Shown in pieces: positions 45,638 through 57,559 of a stretch of 64,000 nt of DNA (position 1 is its first letter; each line of letters opens with the position of its first letter). The stretch comes from Myotis daubentonii. Lineage: Eukaryota; Chordata; Mammalia; Chiroptera; Vespertilionidae. The notes beneath the pieces are model-generated. The model saw nothing but the letters and a program-made list of their open reading frames with translations. It made no database searches and was not told the origin of the DNA. The stretch lies in assembly GCF_963259705.1 (NCBI RefSeq), contig NC_081851.1, positions 15,350,145-15,414,144 of the forward strand, read 5' to 3'. A program made the translations under genes and the position numbers.

Positions 45638-47980
45638 AGAGTCCAGCACCAGGCCACTCTTTGCTTCTTGATTTTCTGTGCGGAAGATCCAGCCATTGAT
45701 GCCAGTGGGATTGTTCAAATCCCCTACGACGTCTGTATTATTGTTGAACTCTCCATTTATGTACATCAGGATTTGATTTACACATTTACTTGCTCTTATG
45801 TTGAAGAAATACATGTTTGCAAGGGTTATATCCTCTTGTTGGATTGCTCTCTTTATCATTTGTGGTGTCCATTCTTATCGCTCAATATAGCCTTTGTTTT
45901 AAAGTCTGTTTTGTCAGCTCTAGGTTTACCTCCCCGGCATATTTCACATTTGTATTTGCATGAAATACCTTTTGCCATCCCCTTGCTTTTTGTCTGTATG
46001 TCTTTCATTCTGAGATAGGTCTCTTGTTGACTGCATATATATGGTTCTTGATTTCTTATCGATTCAGCTACCATGTCTTTTAATTGCAGCAGTCAAGCCA
46101 CTTACATTTAAAGTGATTATTTGTAGATATGTTTTATTCTTTTAACTCTGTTTCCCTTTTATTCCTTCTCGATAGTTCTTATACTAATGGTTTGGTGGTA
46201 ACACACTTCTTTTGCTGTTTCTTGTCTGGGAAGCTCTTTATTTCTCCATCAATTTTAAATGACAGCCTTACTGGGTAAAGTAGTCTTGGTTGAAGGTCCT
46301 AGCTTGTCATTATTTTGAATATTTTGTGCCAATCCCTACTGGCCTGGTATGTTTTTGTAGAGAAATAAGCTGACAGTCTTATGGGAGCTCCCTTGTAGGT
46401 AACTGACCGTCTTTCTTTTGTTGCTTTTAAGATGTCCTGTCTTTAATCTTTGTCATTGTCATGATGATGTGTCCTGGTGTCAAGCCTTTTTGGGTTCATC
46501 TTGTTTGGGACTCTGTGCTTCCTGGACGTGTGTCTCTTCCTTCACCAGGTTAGGGAAGTGTTCGGTCATTATTTCTTTTAATATGGTGTAGTCCCTTAAC
46601 CTTTCTTTTGTCCTTGTACTGCTATAATGTGGTTGTTGTTAATGTGTCATGTTGTCCCAAAAGTCCCCTAAACATTCCTCATTTTTAAAAGTTCTTTTTT
46701 CTTTTTGCTGCTTTTGTCTTCTGTGACCTTGTCTTCCAAATCACTAATTTGATTCTCTCCTTAATCAAATTATTTATTTTCTCTAGTGTATTCTTCATTT
46801 CAAAGATTTTACTCTTTATTTCTGACTGGATCTTTTATATGGCTTAAATGTTCTTTTTCATGCCTACTATCAGTTTTCAAGTTCCCAATGGTTTCATCCA
46901 TTCTTCACCTAACTTAAATTAACTATCTGAAATATTGCTTGCCTCACTTTGTTTAGCATTTTTTCTGGATGTGTCCCCTGTTCTTAAATTTGGGGCATGT
47001 TTCTTTGCATTTTGGCTGCCTCTGTGTGTTTCTTTCTTTGTATTAAAATCCAGGTCTTGGTAGTGTGGCTTCGTGTAGTAGGAGTCCTGTGGAACCCCGT
47101 GGCAATTTCTTCTTGTTCATCTGAGTTGAGTGCTCCAGGGATGTCCCGTGTGTGTTATGTGAACCTTCCTGTGGCAGTTGATTCTTGATGGCTGTTGGCC
47201 CATTCATGTAGTGATTCGATGCTCAGGCTAGTTGGCTGTGACCACAGTGTACCCTGCCTACAGTGTAGTGTATGAGCTGCTGACAGGTGTTGACCACATG
47301 GAGCGCAATTCATCTCAGCGGGGTCTGGTGCCTTCCTAGATCTCTCTTTGGATCTGCCGCTTCTGAGGCTAATTGTATCCTTCTCTGATGTGCTCTGAAG
47401 CTGGCTATCGGCTTGTTGTTCCTGGGGCTTCCTGGGAGGGACTCTGGTGCTGAACAATGTCAGATGCTTGATGTGACTCTCCCAGGGCAATCTCTTTGCA
47501 TCTACAAAGCAATTCACAATTTGTGACAGCCTCTGCTAAGGCCCAGTGAGCACAGGAAGGTCCAAGCAGGGCACCAAAGCTGGCTTTGACTAGCATTGAG
47601 CCTGGGGGCGGGTCAGCAAAAGCCCCAGAGCACACCATGTTCTGCCTCCCTGTCTGCCTCCATCTGCCGGGTGCCTGTTTGTCTCAGTTAATGAAAGAGT
47701 CTCTGGAAGCACTCAAGTTGCATGAGGGAGGTTCTCAGGGAGTCCCCAGGTAGAGGTGAGTGGTGCTCACCAGATGGATGCAGGTTCAAGCTCAGTGTCA
47801 GTGTTGGGTCTGAGGCCACTCAGCAAATGTCCCAGGGGATATCAGGTCCAGCTGCCACCCCCTGGGTCCTCACACATCCTTGAGCAGTGTACAGAAGACG
47901 CAGACCTGGCATTGTTTGTAGGAGGAGAATGAAAAAGTCAAAAGAGGCTGCTTCCCAGGATTGAAGGTGTCTGGAATCTG

Positions 47981-48589
47981 TAGTCTGAGATCAGCTGTGT
48001 GAGCTTAAGGGCTTTGCAGAAGGTCTGTGGATTCTCAAAGGCCAGAGAGCTGCTTCCTGTTGTAGATGACTCGTGGATCCCCACAGGGGAGCGAGAGCAT
48101 GGTGGCATCATGCAGGTGCAATCAAGCCATCACGTAGTGAAAAGTAGAATCCCCTCATGGGTGGCTGATTTCAGCAGATTCATCCCTCCATTTCTGTCCT
48201 AAGAGAACTGGAGCTCTCTCCAGACTTCCGACCAGATGCATGCTCACTGGCTTCCCGGGCAGCACTGTCCCTGCCTTCTTTCCTCAAGGCTGGGTGAGCC
48301 AGGCTGGCTGGAGTGTAGGGAAGGGAGGATAGAGGTCCGTTTGGAGGGTTGAAATGCTGTGAGAACTTTTAAGGCTTAAATTTATTTTCTGTGTGTCTGC
48401 TCCCACACTATAACTAAGCAGCCAAAGTGATGCTTAGCTCACTCTCAAGGAAGCACAGTTCTGCCCTGCACCAGTGCCACACATCACCAGAGCAGTGAAG
48501 GGAGCTACTGGAGGAAGAAGACAGGGCATTCCTCTCCCAGCAGTGTAACACCCTCACAGGCATGATTCTTTCTGGAGAGCTGACCCCTG
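47981..48589. other. unassigned DNA left of the inverted-repeat structure
   Basis: No gene or repeat is recognised with confidence. Composition is ordinary. Confidence 0.4.
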
Positions 48590-48667
48590 CTGGAGCACTT
48601 AAGGCTTTTAGGCACAGAGTGTAATGATCTGATTTATATTTTTTAAAGATCACTCTGATTTGCATTT

Positions 48668-49346
48668 TCATTTTTATTAAAAATTACTTCTTTAATTTTT
48701 TTCAATTAGGGATGACATTCAATATTAGTTTCAAGTGTACAAAATAGTGGTTAGACATTTACATAACATATAAAAGCATCTCATGATAAGTCTAGCATGG
48801 GATATCTTTGAAAAGGGTATTAATCCTATTCACGAGGGCTCCACCCTCATAACCTAATCAACCTCAAAAGACCCACCTTTTATTTATTTTTAATCAACCT
48901 TATTTGGGTGACATTCATTAATAAAATTGCATAGGTCAGGTGTGCAATTCTATAATGCATCATTTGTATATCGCATTGTGTGCTCACTGGCTTCAGGTCA
49001 AGTCTCCTTCTATCACCATTTATCCCCCCTATGCCCTCTTCTCCCTCCCCTACCTGTCACCACCAACCTTACCCCCTACTCCCCACACGCCACCCACCTG
49101 CCACCCCACACCCCACACACCCAGCCCCCATCTGCCTCACCACATCCCCAAATGCACAGCCCCCATCTGCCACCCCAACTCCCCTCCCGCCAGCTCTCAT
49201 CCCCCAACACTACCCCTCACCCCCACCTCCCACTCTTACCCCAACCCAACCCCCCACCGTCCCCCCATCACGCACCCCACACCCCACACCTCCCATCCTC
49301 CACCCCCAACTTCCCAGCCCCCACCCTTCACCCCCCTTCCCCTGCT
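48668..49346 (-). mobile_element. old L1 3'-end pieces inserted in the left arm
   Basis: Reversed L1 3' ends ('attagtttcaagtgtacaaa' and 'ttcattaataaaattgcat...tctataatgcatcat') are separated by a MaLR-like scrap at about 48820-48880 ('gagggctccaccctcataac'). Confidence 0.6.
49070..49345. repeat. C/A-rich, almost G-free tract
   Basis: About 275 bp of CCCCAC/CCCAT-like sequence with very few G on the plus strand. It forms the 3' end of the inserted L1 piece and abuts the left arm. Confidence 0.85.
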
Positions 49347-49556
49347 TGTGATTTGACATTTGAAATGATATTTGAGATGTGTCTTGAGAGCACGGGTAGG
49401 ATTTAGACAGATGAAGAAGGTGAGAATATTCTTCAGGTACAGAGGGTGGACATTCGGCCTGGAGGCAGGAGAGATGAACACTGGACAGACCAGAGCATAT
49501 GCCCTTCAGATGCCTGTGAGTGAGGGGTCAGGGCAGGGAAACAGAAGACCCTGCAT

Positions 49557-52500
49557 GGAGGGAAAGGGCAGAGGGATAAGGGGACCAACCACAGAGTGGT
49601 CAGAGCAGGAGAGACAGCAGCCCCTCCATGGGAAGGCAGGGCAGCAGGGTCAGGGGACCAGGGGAGGGGCCGATGGACAGGTATGAGAGGGAATGCTGCC
49701 AAGGGGCAGGGCTGGGGGCAAGGGCTCCACCATGGGGAACAGGGAACTCTCCATGGAGGGGTCTGTTTCTCCTGTTACCTATCTCTACTCCCATGTCCCC
49801 CCTTCCCTGGCCCCTCCATGGATGGTGCCCTAACCCCCCTATCTTGCTCAGACTATGTGGGGTCCTTTGTCCTCCCTGCCCTGCTACCTCCCTGGATGAT
49901 GCCCTCTCCCCACTGCCCTGCCATCTATTTCAGGACCTGTGCTAAAATCCTTGCTGTCTCAAAGTAGGCTTCCCTATCCCCCCAGCCTCTCCTCTCCATG
50001 GAGGGTTCCCTGTTCCCTCTCATGCATGCCCTGTCCCTCCATGAAGGATTCTGTCTCCTCCATGCCCTTCTCCCTCAAACCGGGGCTCCCTTTCTCCACT
50101 GCTTGCCCCCTCAAAGTGAGGTTCTCTGTCCCCCTGCCGTGCCCCCTCCACGAAGGAAATCTTCCTCCCTGACCCTCCCCCTCAAAGTGGGGTTCTCTAC
50201 ACCCCTGCCATGCCCCATCCATGGAGGGTACCTTCTCCTCCCTGCCTCTCCCCCTAAAGTTGGGATCCCTGTCCCCCTGCCCAGCTCCCTCAATGGATAG
50301 TTCTGTCTCCTCTGTGCCCTGCTCTCTCAAAGTGAGGTTCCCTTTCCTCCTGCCCTACCCTCTGCATGGGGATTACCTGTCCAACTGCCCTGCCCCCTGC
50401 CCATAGAGGGTTCCTGGTCTCCCCTCTCCTCCCTGCCCTACCCCCTATAATTGGGGTTCCCTTCCTTCCTGTCCTCCCCACTGCATGGAGGGTTTGCTGT
50501 ACCCACTATTCCATCCCTGCAAGTGCAGTTCCTGTCCCCCAGCTCTAACTCCTTTCTGAAGGTTTCCCTGTCCCCCTGCCCTGCCCCCTCCATGAAGGTT
50601 TCCCTGTCTCCTGCCCTCTACCCTCTATGAAGAGTCCCCTCTCCTCCCTGCCCTGTCCCCTCCATGGAGTGTGCCCTCTCCCCCCTGCCCTGTCCCATCC
50701 ATGGAGGGTTTCCTGTTCCTCTGCTCTGCCGCCTCCAAGGAGGGTCCCCTCTACTCCCTGTCTGACCCATCCCTGTTGGGTTCCCTGGCCAGCCCCCGCG
50801 CCTCGAGCCCTGCCCCCTCCATGGAGGGTTCCCTGCCCCACCTGTTCTGTAGCCTCCATGGAGGTTTCCCTGTCACCACTGCCCTGCCCCCTCCCTGGAG
50901 GGTCCCCTCTCCTCCGTGCCCAGTCCACTCCAAGGAGTATGCCCTCTCCCCCCTGCCCTGTCCCATCCACGGAGGGTTCCCTTTTCCTCTGCTCTTCCCT
51001 CTCCATGGAGGGTGCCTTCTCCTCCCTGCCTTGTCCTCTCCAAGGAGAGTCCCCTCTCCTCTCTGCCCAGTCCACTCCATGAAGGTCCCCACTTTCCCTG
51101 CCCTCCCTCCTCCATGGAGAGTCCCCTCTCCTCTCTGACAAGCCAATCCTTGGAGGGTCCCATGTTGCCAGTCCCCACTGCCCTGCCCCATCAATGGAGA
51201 GTTCCCTGTTCCCCAAACCCCCTGCCCTTCCCCCTCCATATAGAGCACCCATGCCCACTATCCTTCCCTTCCTTGGAGGGTCCCTTCTCCTCCCTGCCCT
51301 GTTACCTCCACAGAGGGTCCCATCTCCTCTTTAGCTATAACCTCCATGGAGGGTCTCTTCACTCTCTGTCCTCTTCCCTCCATGGTGGGTCCCCTGCTCC
51401 ACTGCCCTGTCTCCTGCATGAAGGGTCCCCACTTCCCCTGCCCTCCCTTCTTCATGAAGTGTCCCCTCTCCTCCCTGCCCAGCCCATCCTTAGAGGGTTC
51501 CCTGTATCCCTTCCCCATAACCCTGCCCCCTCCATGGAGGGTCCCCTATTCTCCCTTCCCTGTCCCCTACGCTCCCCGCTCCATGGAAGGTACCTTCTCC
51601 TCCTTGACCCATCTCCTCCATGGAGGTTCCCATCTCCTCCCTGCCCTTCCTCTCCCTGGAAGGATCCTTCTCCTCCATGGCATGTCCCCTCCATGGAATG
51701 TCCCCTCTCCTCCCTGCCCTGTCCCCTCCATGGAGGGGTCCCCTCTCCTCCCTGTCTGGCCCATCACTGTAGGTTTCCCTTTCCCCGTCTCTGCCCTCTC
51801 CTCCCTGCCCTGTACCCTCCATGGAGGGATCCTTCTCCTCCCTGACCCATGCCCTCTGTGGAGGGTCCCTACTCCTCCCTACCTGTCCCCTCCATGGAGG
51901 GTTCCCATAACCCTACTGTCCCCCTGCATGGAGAGTACCTTCTCCTCCGTGACCCGTCCCCTCCATGGAGGTTCCCATCTCCTCCCTGTCTTGTCCCCTC
52001 CATGGAGGGTCCTCTCTCCTCCCTGTCTGTCCCCTCCATGGAGAGTTCCCATCACCCTAACAGTCCCCCCTGCATGGAGGGTCCCAACTCCTCCCTGCCC
52101 TTCTCCATCATGGAGGGTCCCCTCTCCTCCCTGCCCTTCCCCTCCATGGAGGTATCCTTCTCCTCCCTGACCCATCCCCTCTATTGAGGGTCCCCGCTCC
52201 TCCTTGCCTGTTCCCTCCATGGAGGGACCCCTCTACTGCCTACGTGTCCCGGAAAGGAGGGTCCCCTCTTCTCCTGGCCCATCACCTCCATGGAGTTTCC
52301 CCTCACACCCATGCCTGTCCCCTCCATGGAAAGTTCCCTGTCCCCACTGTCCTGCACCCTCCATGGAAGGTCCCTTCTTCTCCCTATCCTTGCCGCCTCC
52401 ATGGAGGGTCCCATCTCCTCCCTGCCCTCACCCCTCCATGGAGGGTCCACTCTTCTCTCTACCTGTCCCTTCCATGGAAGGTTCCCCACTGCCCTGCACC

Positions 52501-53109
52501 CTCCATGGAGGGTCCCATTTCATCCCTGCCCTTTTCCCTCCATGGAGGATCCCCACTCCTCCCTGCCTGACACCTCCATGGAGGGTCCCCTCTCCTCCCT
52601 GCCTGTCCCGTCCATGGAGGGTCCCCCTTCTCCCTGCCTGTCCCCTCAATGGAGGATTCCCTTTCGCCATGGCCCTGTCCCCTCCATGGAGGGTCCCCTC
52701 TCCTCCCTGCCTGTCCCTCCATGGAGGATTCCCTGTCCCCACTGCCCTGCATCCTCCATGGAAGGTCCCTTCTTCTCCCTACCCTCTCCCCTCCATGGAG
52801 GGTCCCCTCTCCTCCCTTCCTTTCCCCTCAATGGAGGGTTCTCTCTCCCCCCTTCCTGTCCCCTCCATGGAGGGTCCCCTCTCCTCCCTGCCCTCTCCCC
52901 TCCATTAAGGGTCTCCTCTCCTCCCTACCTGTCCCCTACATGGAGGGTCCCCTTTCCTCCATGCCCTCTCCCCTCCATGGAGGGTCCCTTCTCCTCCCTT
53001 CCTTTCCCCTCCATGGAGGGTCCTCTCTCCTCCCTGCCCTGCCCTCTCCATGGAGGTTTCACTGCCTCTCCCACCCTGCCCCCTCCATGGAAGGACCCCT
53101 TTCCCCTGC
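49557..53109. repeat. palindromic minisatellite, unit about 36 bp
   Basis: A tandem array of about 3.5 kb. The typical unit is CCCTCCATGGAGGG (a perfect 14-bp palindrome with an NcoI core) followed by a 22-bp pyrimidine-rich spacer such as TCCCCTCTCCTCCCTGCC plus TGTC. Direct counts between successive TCCATGG cores near 52560-52650 give 36 and 35 bp. The first 180-200 bp (to about 49740) are in the opposite, G-rich orientation, so the array contains an inversion point close to its left edge. Units are diverged (GGAAGG, GGTTTC and CACTGCCC variants), as in an old array. All six frames are largely open because 36 is divisible by 3. Confidence 0.92.
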
Positions 53110-53410
53110 CCTGCCCCATCCATGCAGGGTCTTCTGTTTCCCTGCCTGTTCCCATCACTCACAGGCTCTGCGAGGCATGTGCTCTGGTCCCCAGTGTTCA
53201 TCTGTCCTGCCTCCAGGCCGTGTCCACTGTCTGCACATGAAGCACATCTCACCGTCTTCATCTGCCCAAATCCTCCCGGGCTCTCAGGATACATGTCAAA
53301 TATCATTTCAAATGTCAAATCACCGAGTGATCTTTAAAAAATATAAATCAGATCCCCCTATTCTCGTGCCTAAAAGCCTTCCTGCTGTGACAGCAATTTC
53401 AACCCACACT
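53110..53410 (-). repeat. right inverted arm of the minisatellite locus
   Basis: Reverse complement of the left arm: 'tgcagggtcttctgtttccc', 'ccagtgttcatctgtcctgc', 'atcatttcaaatgtcaaatc', 'aaaaatataaatcagatc', 'gtgcctaaaagcc'. It is uninterrupted, unlike the left arm. Confidence 0.8.
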
Positions 53411-54755
53411 AGGGCCCTCTATGCCCCCCCCCGACCCCCCGCTCTCTGCTGTTCCCATCCAGCCTGGCTGTCCTTGCCCTGGGGCACTGCCTCTCCTTTT
53501 GGGGTGGCTTCCCCAGGTCTCCATGGCGCCAGCTCTGTCTCAACAGCCATGTCTCAGTTTAAACATTTTGGGGAGCCCTTTCCTGAGCCTGCTAGGGAGT
53601 CACTCTGCTCTGAAGCCCCCATGTAGCCAGCCCTATGGTATATCACCTGGCAGTAGGTCACAATACTAACAGAGGTCAGAATGGTAAGACAGGTCATAGA
53701 GGTAACCTAACCACCATGCCAGGCCAGCCATGTGGGCCAACCTCTCAAGTTTTCTGGTGGTGTTGTTGTTAAAAATCAGTGAATAAACATTTATTGACCC
53801 CAACATACCAAAGGCCCTCTACAGAAACCACAGGAGGTGTGGCTCTCCTGGGTCCTGGCCCTCAGTAACTAGGTGTTCTTCAAAGTGAAAACTGGGTGGG
53901 AGGGTGGGTCAGAGAAGCCAGGGAGGGACTCCACTTGAGTTGCTGTCTTTGAGGCTGGAGGAAGGGATCAAAGGCCAAGATTTTGGGGAGCCCCAGGAAG
54001 CTGGGAGTGGCTTTGGCAGGGACACAGAAGGGAACTGTGCCATAAGGAATGGATTCTGCACCTCCCCATGTGCAGGACCCTGAGGCCTCCTGGGAGGAGG
54101 GCAACCCAATGAACCACCTCAGGTTTCTGACCCACAGCACCTGGGATCCCACACTTTGTCCTGTGAACCACTGCGTTTAAGGTCATAGGTCAGGGCACCA
54201 ATAGAAATCTTTTGTGTCCCTGTGGCTCCCTAGTCATATAAGCTGAGTCTATTTTCTTCATGGCTCTTCCTATCTTCTGAAATAAAGTGTGGCCTTGGTT
54301 CTTGTTCGCCTGTCTGTCTCTCAGGCCCTCTCAGCACCTGAAAGGTGACCTGTGAAGGCCAAGCCCCCAAGACCCAGGTAGACAGCACACACTTGCTGAA
54401 TGATTTTCCTGAGCAAAGAGCTCTTTTCGGATTTCATATATTTTTTATTTGTAATAAACCTGATTCATTAACATGTACATACATATGATACCTTCATCCT
54501 CTTTAGGACATCCCACATAGATTCATGAATTTTTAAAATATCTTAATTTTTTGGTCAAAACCCGCGTCTCAATTTCTTGTTCAGAAATGCAGTAGCTGCT
54601 TTATGTCCTGCCTCGGGGAGGAGAGGGTTCTGACTGCAGACCAGGTTCATGCCAGGATGTTGCTCCTGTTCCTGGTCCTTCACAGGCCAGTCTTTTGGCC
54701 TCTGGTGGCCAGTTGACCCATGATGCGCCCTTACACCTCATCTCCTGTTCACCAG
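53411..54755. other. unassigned DNA, possible LTR near 54000-54360
   Basis: No gene is recognised. The part with CATATAAGC (about 54235) and GAAATAAAG (about 54279) has the TATA-then-AATAAA spacing of an LTR, but no ends could be fixed. C-runs occur at 53424-53445. Confidence 0.35.
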
Positions 54756-54896
54756 CCTGGTGTTGCTTCCTGCGTTGATCACAAGGTGCAATATACAGAT
54801 CCTGTAACATAGAACCCACACCTGAAACCTATATGTTTTTGTTGACCAATGTCACCCCAATGGATTTAATAAATAAAAACATTTTTTTAAAAAACA
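54756..54896 (+). mobile_element. L1 3' end
   Basis: 'acacctgaaacctatatgt' followed by 'caatgtcaccccaatggatt' and an A-rich tail is a typical old L1 3' terminus in sense orientation. Confidence 0.75.
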
Positions 54897-57310
54897 CACA
54901 TTAGTTATTTTGCAGATTGAAACTGGTTCAGGGAGATGAAGTGACTGGTCTGGGGTTCCCCAATATTCCCACTGCCCATGATTCTGAATGCCCAGCACTT
55001 TCTTGTCTTTCTCCCATTAGACTTCAAAGGCCCTGCCTTTTAAAAATCCAAAGGAGCTGAAAAAACAGTAGGAAGCTTCAAACCTCCTTTGGAAAGCGAA
55101 CTTTAAGTCAGCAGAGTGGAACATCTTCTCTATGAGTGTTTCTTTGCTTCTTTGTTCATTCATTTGCCAAATGTATGTTTTACAGACATTTCTAGAACTG
55201 ACTTTTTCAGTACTGGCTCTCCCTCTCAGAAGGTACCTAGGCCTGTGCTAGGACCAAAGAGTCCCCAGTGCTGAGTGGGAATTCAGCAATGACTTTTGAA
55301 GGTTTCTTTTTAAGAAATATATACAAATTCTGAATTACTTTTATCACTAGATACTAGGAAGGGTTCTCCCCTCACAAGAGCCTTTTATGCTATTTTCACA
55401 AGACCCCTGCTCAGTATCTAGTGAAAGAAGGTCAGCTTACTTTACAGAAACACAACAGGTGAAACCACAGCATGATTTTTATAATAAGAAATTTCCTTTG
55501 CACATTGTACCGAGGAAGAAAAACCTTTAAGAAGAAATGTCAGATAGAGTTACAGTTTTGTATGAATAAAGATAAGTACGGACCAAAGTTGCAAATATAT
55601 TCAGTATGTTCAATGTGCAGAAAAAATATAGCTTATTTATTTATTTCTAAATGGATTTTCTCTTGAGTCCCCCACCAGGGGATAGAGGGGACAAGAGCAA
55701 AAGAAAATATTTAGCTCAATTTAATATCTGAGTTCAGCCTCATGAACTGAATCCTGTCTTTAAATGAACACAGTGCCTTTCCCATTGGTGTTATATGGGA
55801 TGGGAGGTGGAGATATTTTGTTTTTCTGGCAACAGGGGCAGAGTCTTTGTATCGCCTATTGTCGCCCAGGGAGTAGCTAGTCTGGGTCCATGTGTGGGGT
55901 CCTACTCCAAGTTTCCCTCTGGAGTTCTCACCCAGAGAGCGAGGACATGCAGCATCCCTGCTGGAGGCTCCCAGGCTGCCCCGATAATCCCAGGGGAGCA
56001 GTCCTCAGCCCTCCAATTCTAACCCCAGTGTCTGTGTGTCCCCCTCTCCCCTCTGAGAGTCCTGGCTGCAGAGGAGGGGACAGGAGGCATCTGCAGTTCC
56101 CTATCCTCAATCTCTTCATTTGTTGCCACAGTTACCAGAGCTCAGAAGGCTTTGCTTCTCCTTCCTATCCGTACAGACCTTCCCTGATGGAAAATTTGAG
56201 AACACTGGAAAACAGGGCACATGAAGACTTTTCAAGAGTATGTAAGTGTTTACAAAGTATTTGAGAAAATTAATTTCTAAATTCTGTTTCTTCTAGGTAC
56301 TCTTTTCAAATTTGATCTGCCTGAGGAGTCATCTGTGATTTTTTTTTCCCATCTCACCTTTCACAGTCTCTCCTCTCATTTTAGTAAAGAAAACTATGCC
56401 TTCCCCACCTCCTCAAAGAAATCTTACCATTGCCCCTGGGTGTGACACTCTCTAGCCCTCTGAACTATGAATGCATGCCAACTAATGGCACTGCATGAAG
56501 CAAACTCTTTCTGAGAAGGAATTCTTAGGGTAATCTGAAGGCAGCAGGACAAACAAAAGCAGAGACCTCAGAGGTATTTGGAGCCTTTGTCACCTCCAGC
56601 TACACAAATGTTAAACACAGCCTGACACCTGGCCAGACAGTGTAAAATCTCACAGTGCTCAAAATGGTTGATAAAAGGGAAAAATGGATAAGTTTTTGTT
56701 AAATAAACATCTGAATAAGAATGAAAAAAAAAACCTAGTTGTCTTCCATAATTCAGGCACCTTACATGTATTGTTCTAATCCCACAATGGTCCCCATGTG
56801 CCTCCCATTTTAGAAAGCAGAGAACTGAAGTCAGAGAACTGAAGACAGGAGGCCAGAATTGGTGGGGTTCCAAATCCAGCCAAGTCGGCTCCCCCAGAGC
56901 AAGCTGCCTCCTGTGTCCAGGGTTTCCTTGTCCTCCCTGATGGAAAGTCTGACCTTCCGTTCCTAAGACACATGCTGGTGTCTTCATGAATTTCAACCAA
57001 TTTCCAAAAGGACCAGTGGGAAAAGAATTTTTACGGTTAAGGACAGCAATAGGGACACAGAAGAGACTCTCATTCAGAACAATTGGAGCATAGAAAATGT
57101 TTACAGATCTGCTTCCGAATAAATGAATGAATGTCACGCTGGGCTCAACGTTTAGACAGGTGCAGCTACAGAGAGAATCCAGACACCACTCAGCTGCTCT
57201 GTAGACATGGGAGCATCCTACGAATGACACTTGCCATGACACCTGTCTTGTTGACAAGAATTATGCAGATGGCTTCAGGGGTTATACAAAACTTTATATA
57301 AATCAAAAAA
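54897..57310. other. unassigned DNA
   Basis: About 2.4 kb without a recognised gene or a confident repeat. A 229-codon open frame on the minus strand (56568-57257) has no known domain, no conserved context and irregular composition, and is treated as chance. MIR-like scraps may be present near 56790-56890. Confidence 0.4.
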
Positions 57311-57318
57311 ATCTTTAG

Positions 57319-57533
57319 CCAGTACCAGTTTGGCTCAGTGGATAGAGCATCAGCCTGCAGACTCAAGGGTCCCAGGTTCGATTCCGGTCAAGGGCATGTA
57401 CCTTGGTTGTGGGCACATCCCCAGTGGGGGGCGTGCAGGAGGCGGCTGGTTGATGTTTCTCTCTCATGGATGTTTCTAACTCTCTATCCCTCTCCCTTCC
57501 TCTCTGTAGAAAATCAATAAAACTTATTTAAAA
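57319..57533 (+). mobile_element. Ves SINE, well preserved, intact Pol III boxes
   Basis: A plus-strand Ves element that shows the family best. The A box TGGCTCAGTGG is at 57331-57341 and the B box GGTTCGATTCC at 57375-57385, both matching the tRNA promoter consensus. They are followed by 'ggggggcgtgcaggaggcgg', the TCTCTCTCATGGATGTTTCT block and an A-rich tail. The flanks TCTTTAG/TTCTTTAG look like a short target duplication. It is a SINE and not a tRNA gene: the acceptor stem does not close. Confidence 0.95.
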
Positions 57534-57559
57534 AAAATTCTTTAGAAAAAAATCTTTAG

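Larger units (their letters stand above)
41126..47980 (-). mobile_element. ancient L1 complex, minus strand, with nested insertions
   Basis: Old L1 material reads backwards through this interval. A 3' segment of one L1 lies at about 41130-41520. A longer, heavily decayed copy follows from 41525. Its reversed 3' end is 'cttacttcacttcacttagc'. ORF2 remnants include [12 protein letters not shown] near 42290 and [12 protein letters not shown] near 42540; endonuclease remnants lie around 45700-46050, and ORF1/5'-UTR-like sequence runs to about 47980. Frames are shattered. Insertions include a (CTTT)n tract, a SINE, another L1M fragment (about 44690-44860) and a G+C-rich block at 45190-45575. The 5' limit is uncertain. 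Confidence 0.7.
48590..49556 (+). repeat. left inverted arm of the minisatellite locus (interrupted)
   Basis: Two pieces, 48590-48667 and 49347-49556, match the reverse complement of 53110-53410 by eye. Shared phrases in order: 'ggcttttaggcac', 'gatctgatttatattttt', 'tttgacatttgaaatgatat', 'gcagatgaag'-type, 'ggcctggaggcagga', 'gatgaacactgg', 'gggaaacagaagaccctgca'. An insertion at 48668-49346 separates the pieces and is flanked by TGATTTGCATTT/TGATTTGACATTT. Identity is roughly 80% by inspection. Confidence 0.8.

Noticed and set aside
49557..53109. CRISPR-like array (palindromic repeats with spacers)
   Set aside because: The spacers are themselves repetitive, the host is a mammal, and no cas genes exist. 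It is a minisatellite.
48590..53410. Arms as two independent ancient LINE copies in opposite orientation
   Set aside because: Both arms share the same non-consensus junction and the transition into the minisatellite, which independent copies would not.
50545..53626. Long proline/serine-rich ORFs (230-325 codons) on both strands as genes
   Set aside because: They are frames of the 36-bp minisatellite. All six frames are open, there is no splice or promoter context, and they mirror each other.
56568..57257. 229-codon minus-strand ORF
   Set aside because: No recognisable domain, unlike any neighbouring exon structure, and it overlaps MIR-like scraps. Length alone is insufficient.
57319..57400. 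tRNA gene
   Set aside because: A and B boxes are intact but the cloverleaf does not close and the tRNA-like part continues into a SINE body and tail.
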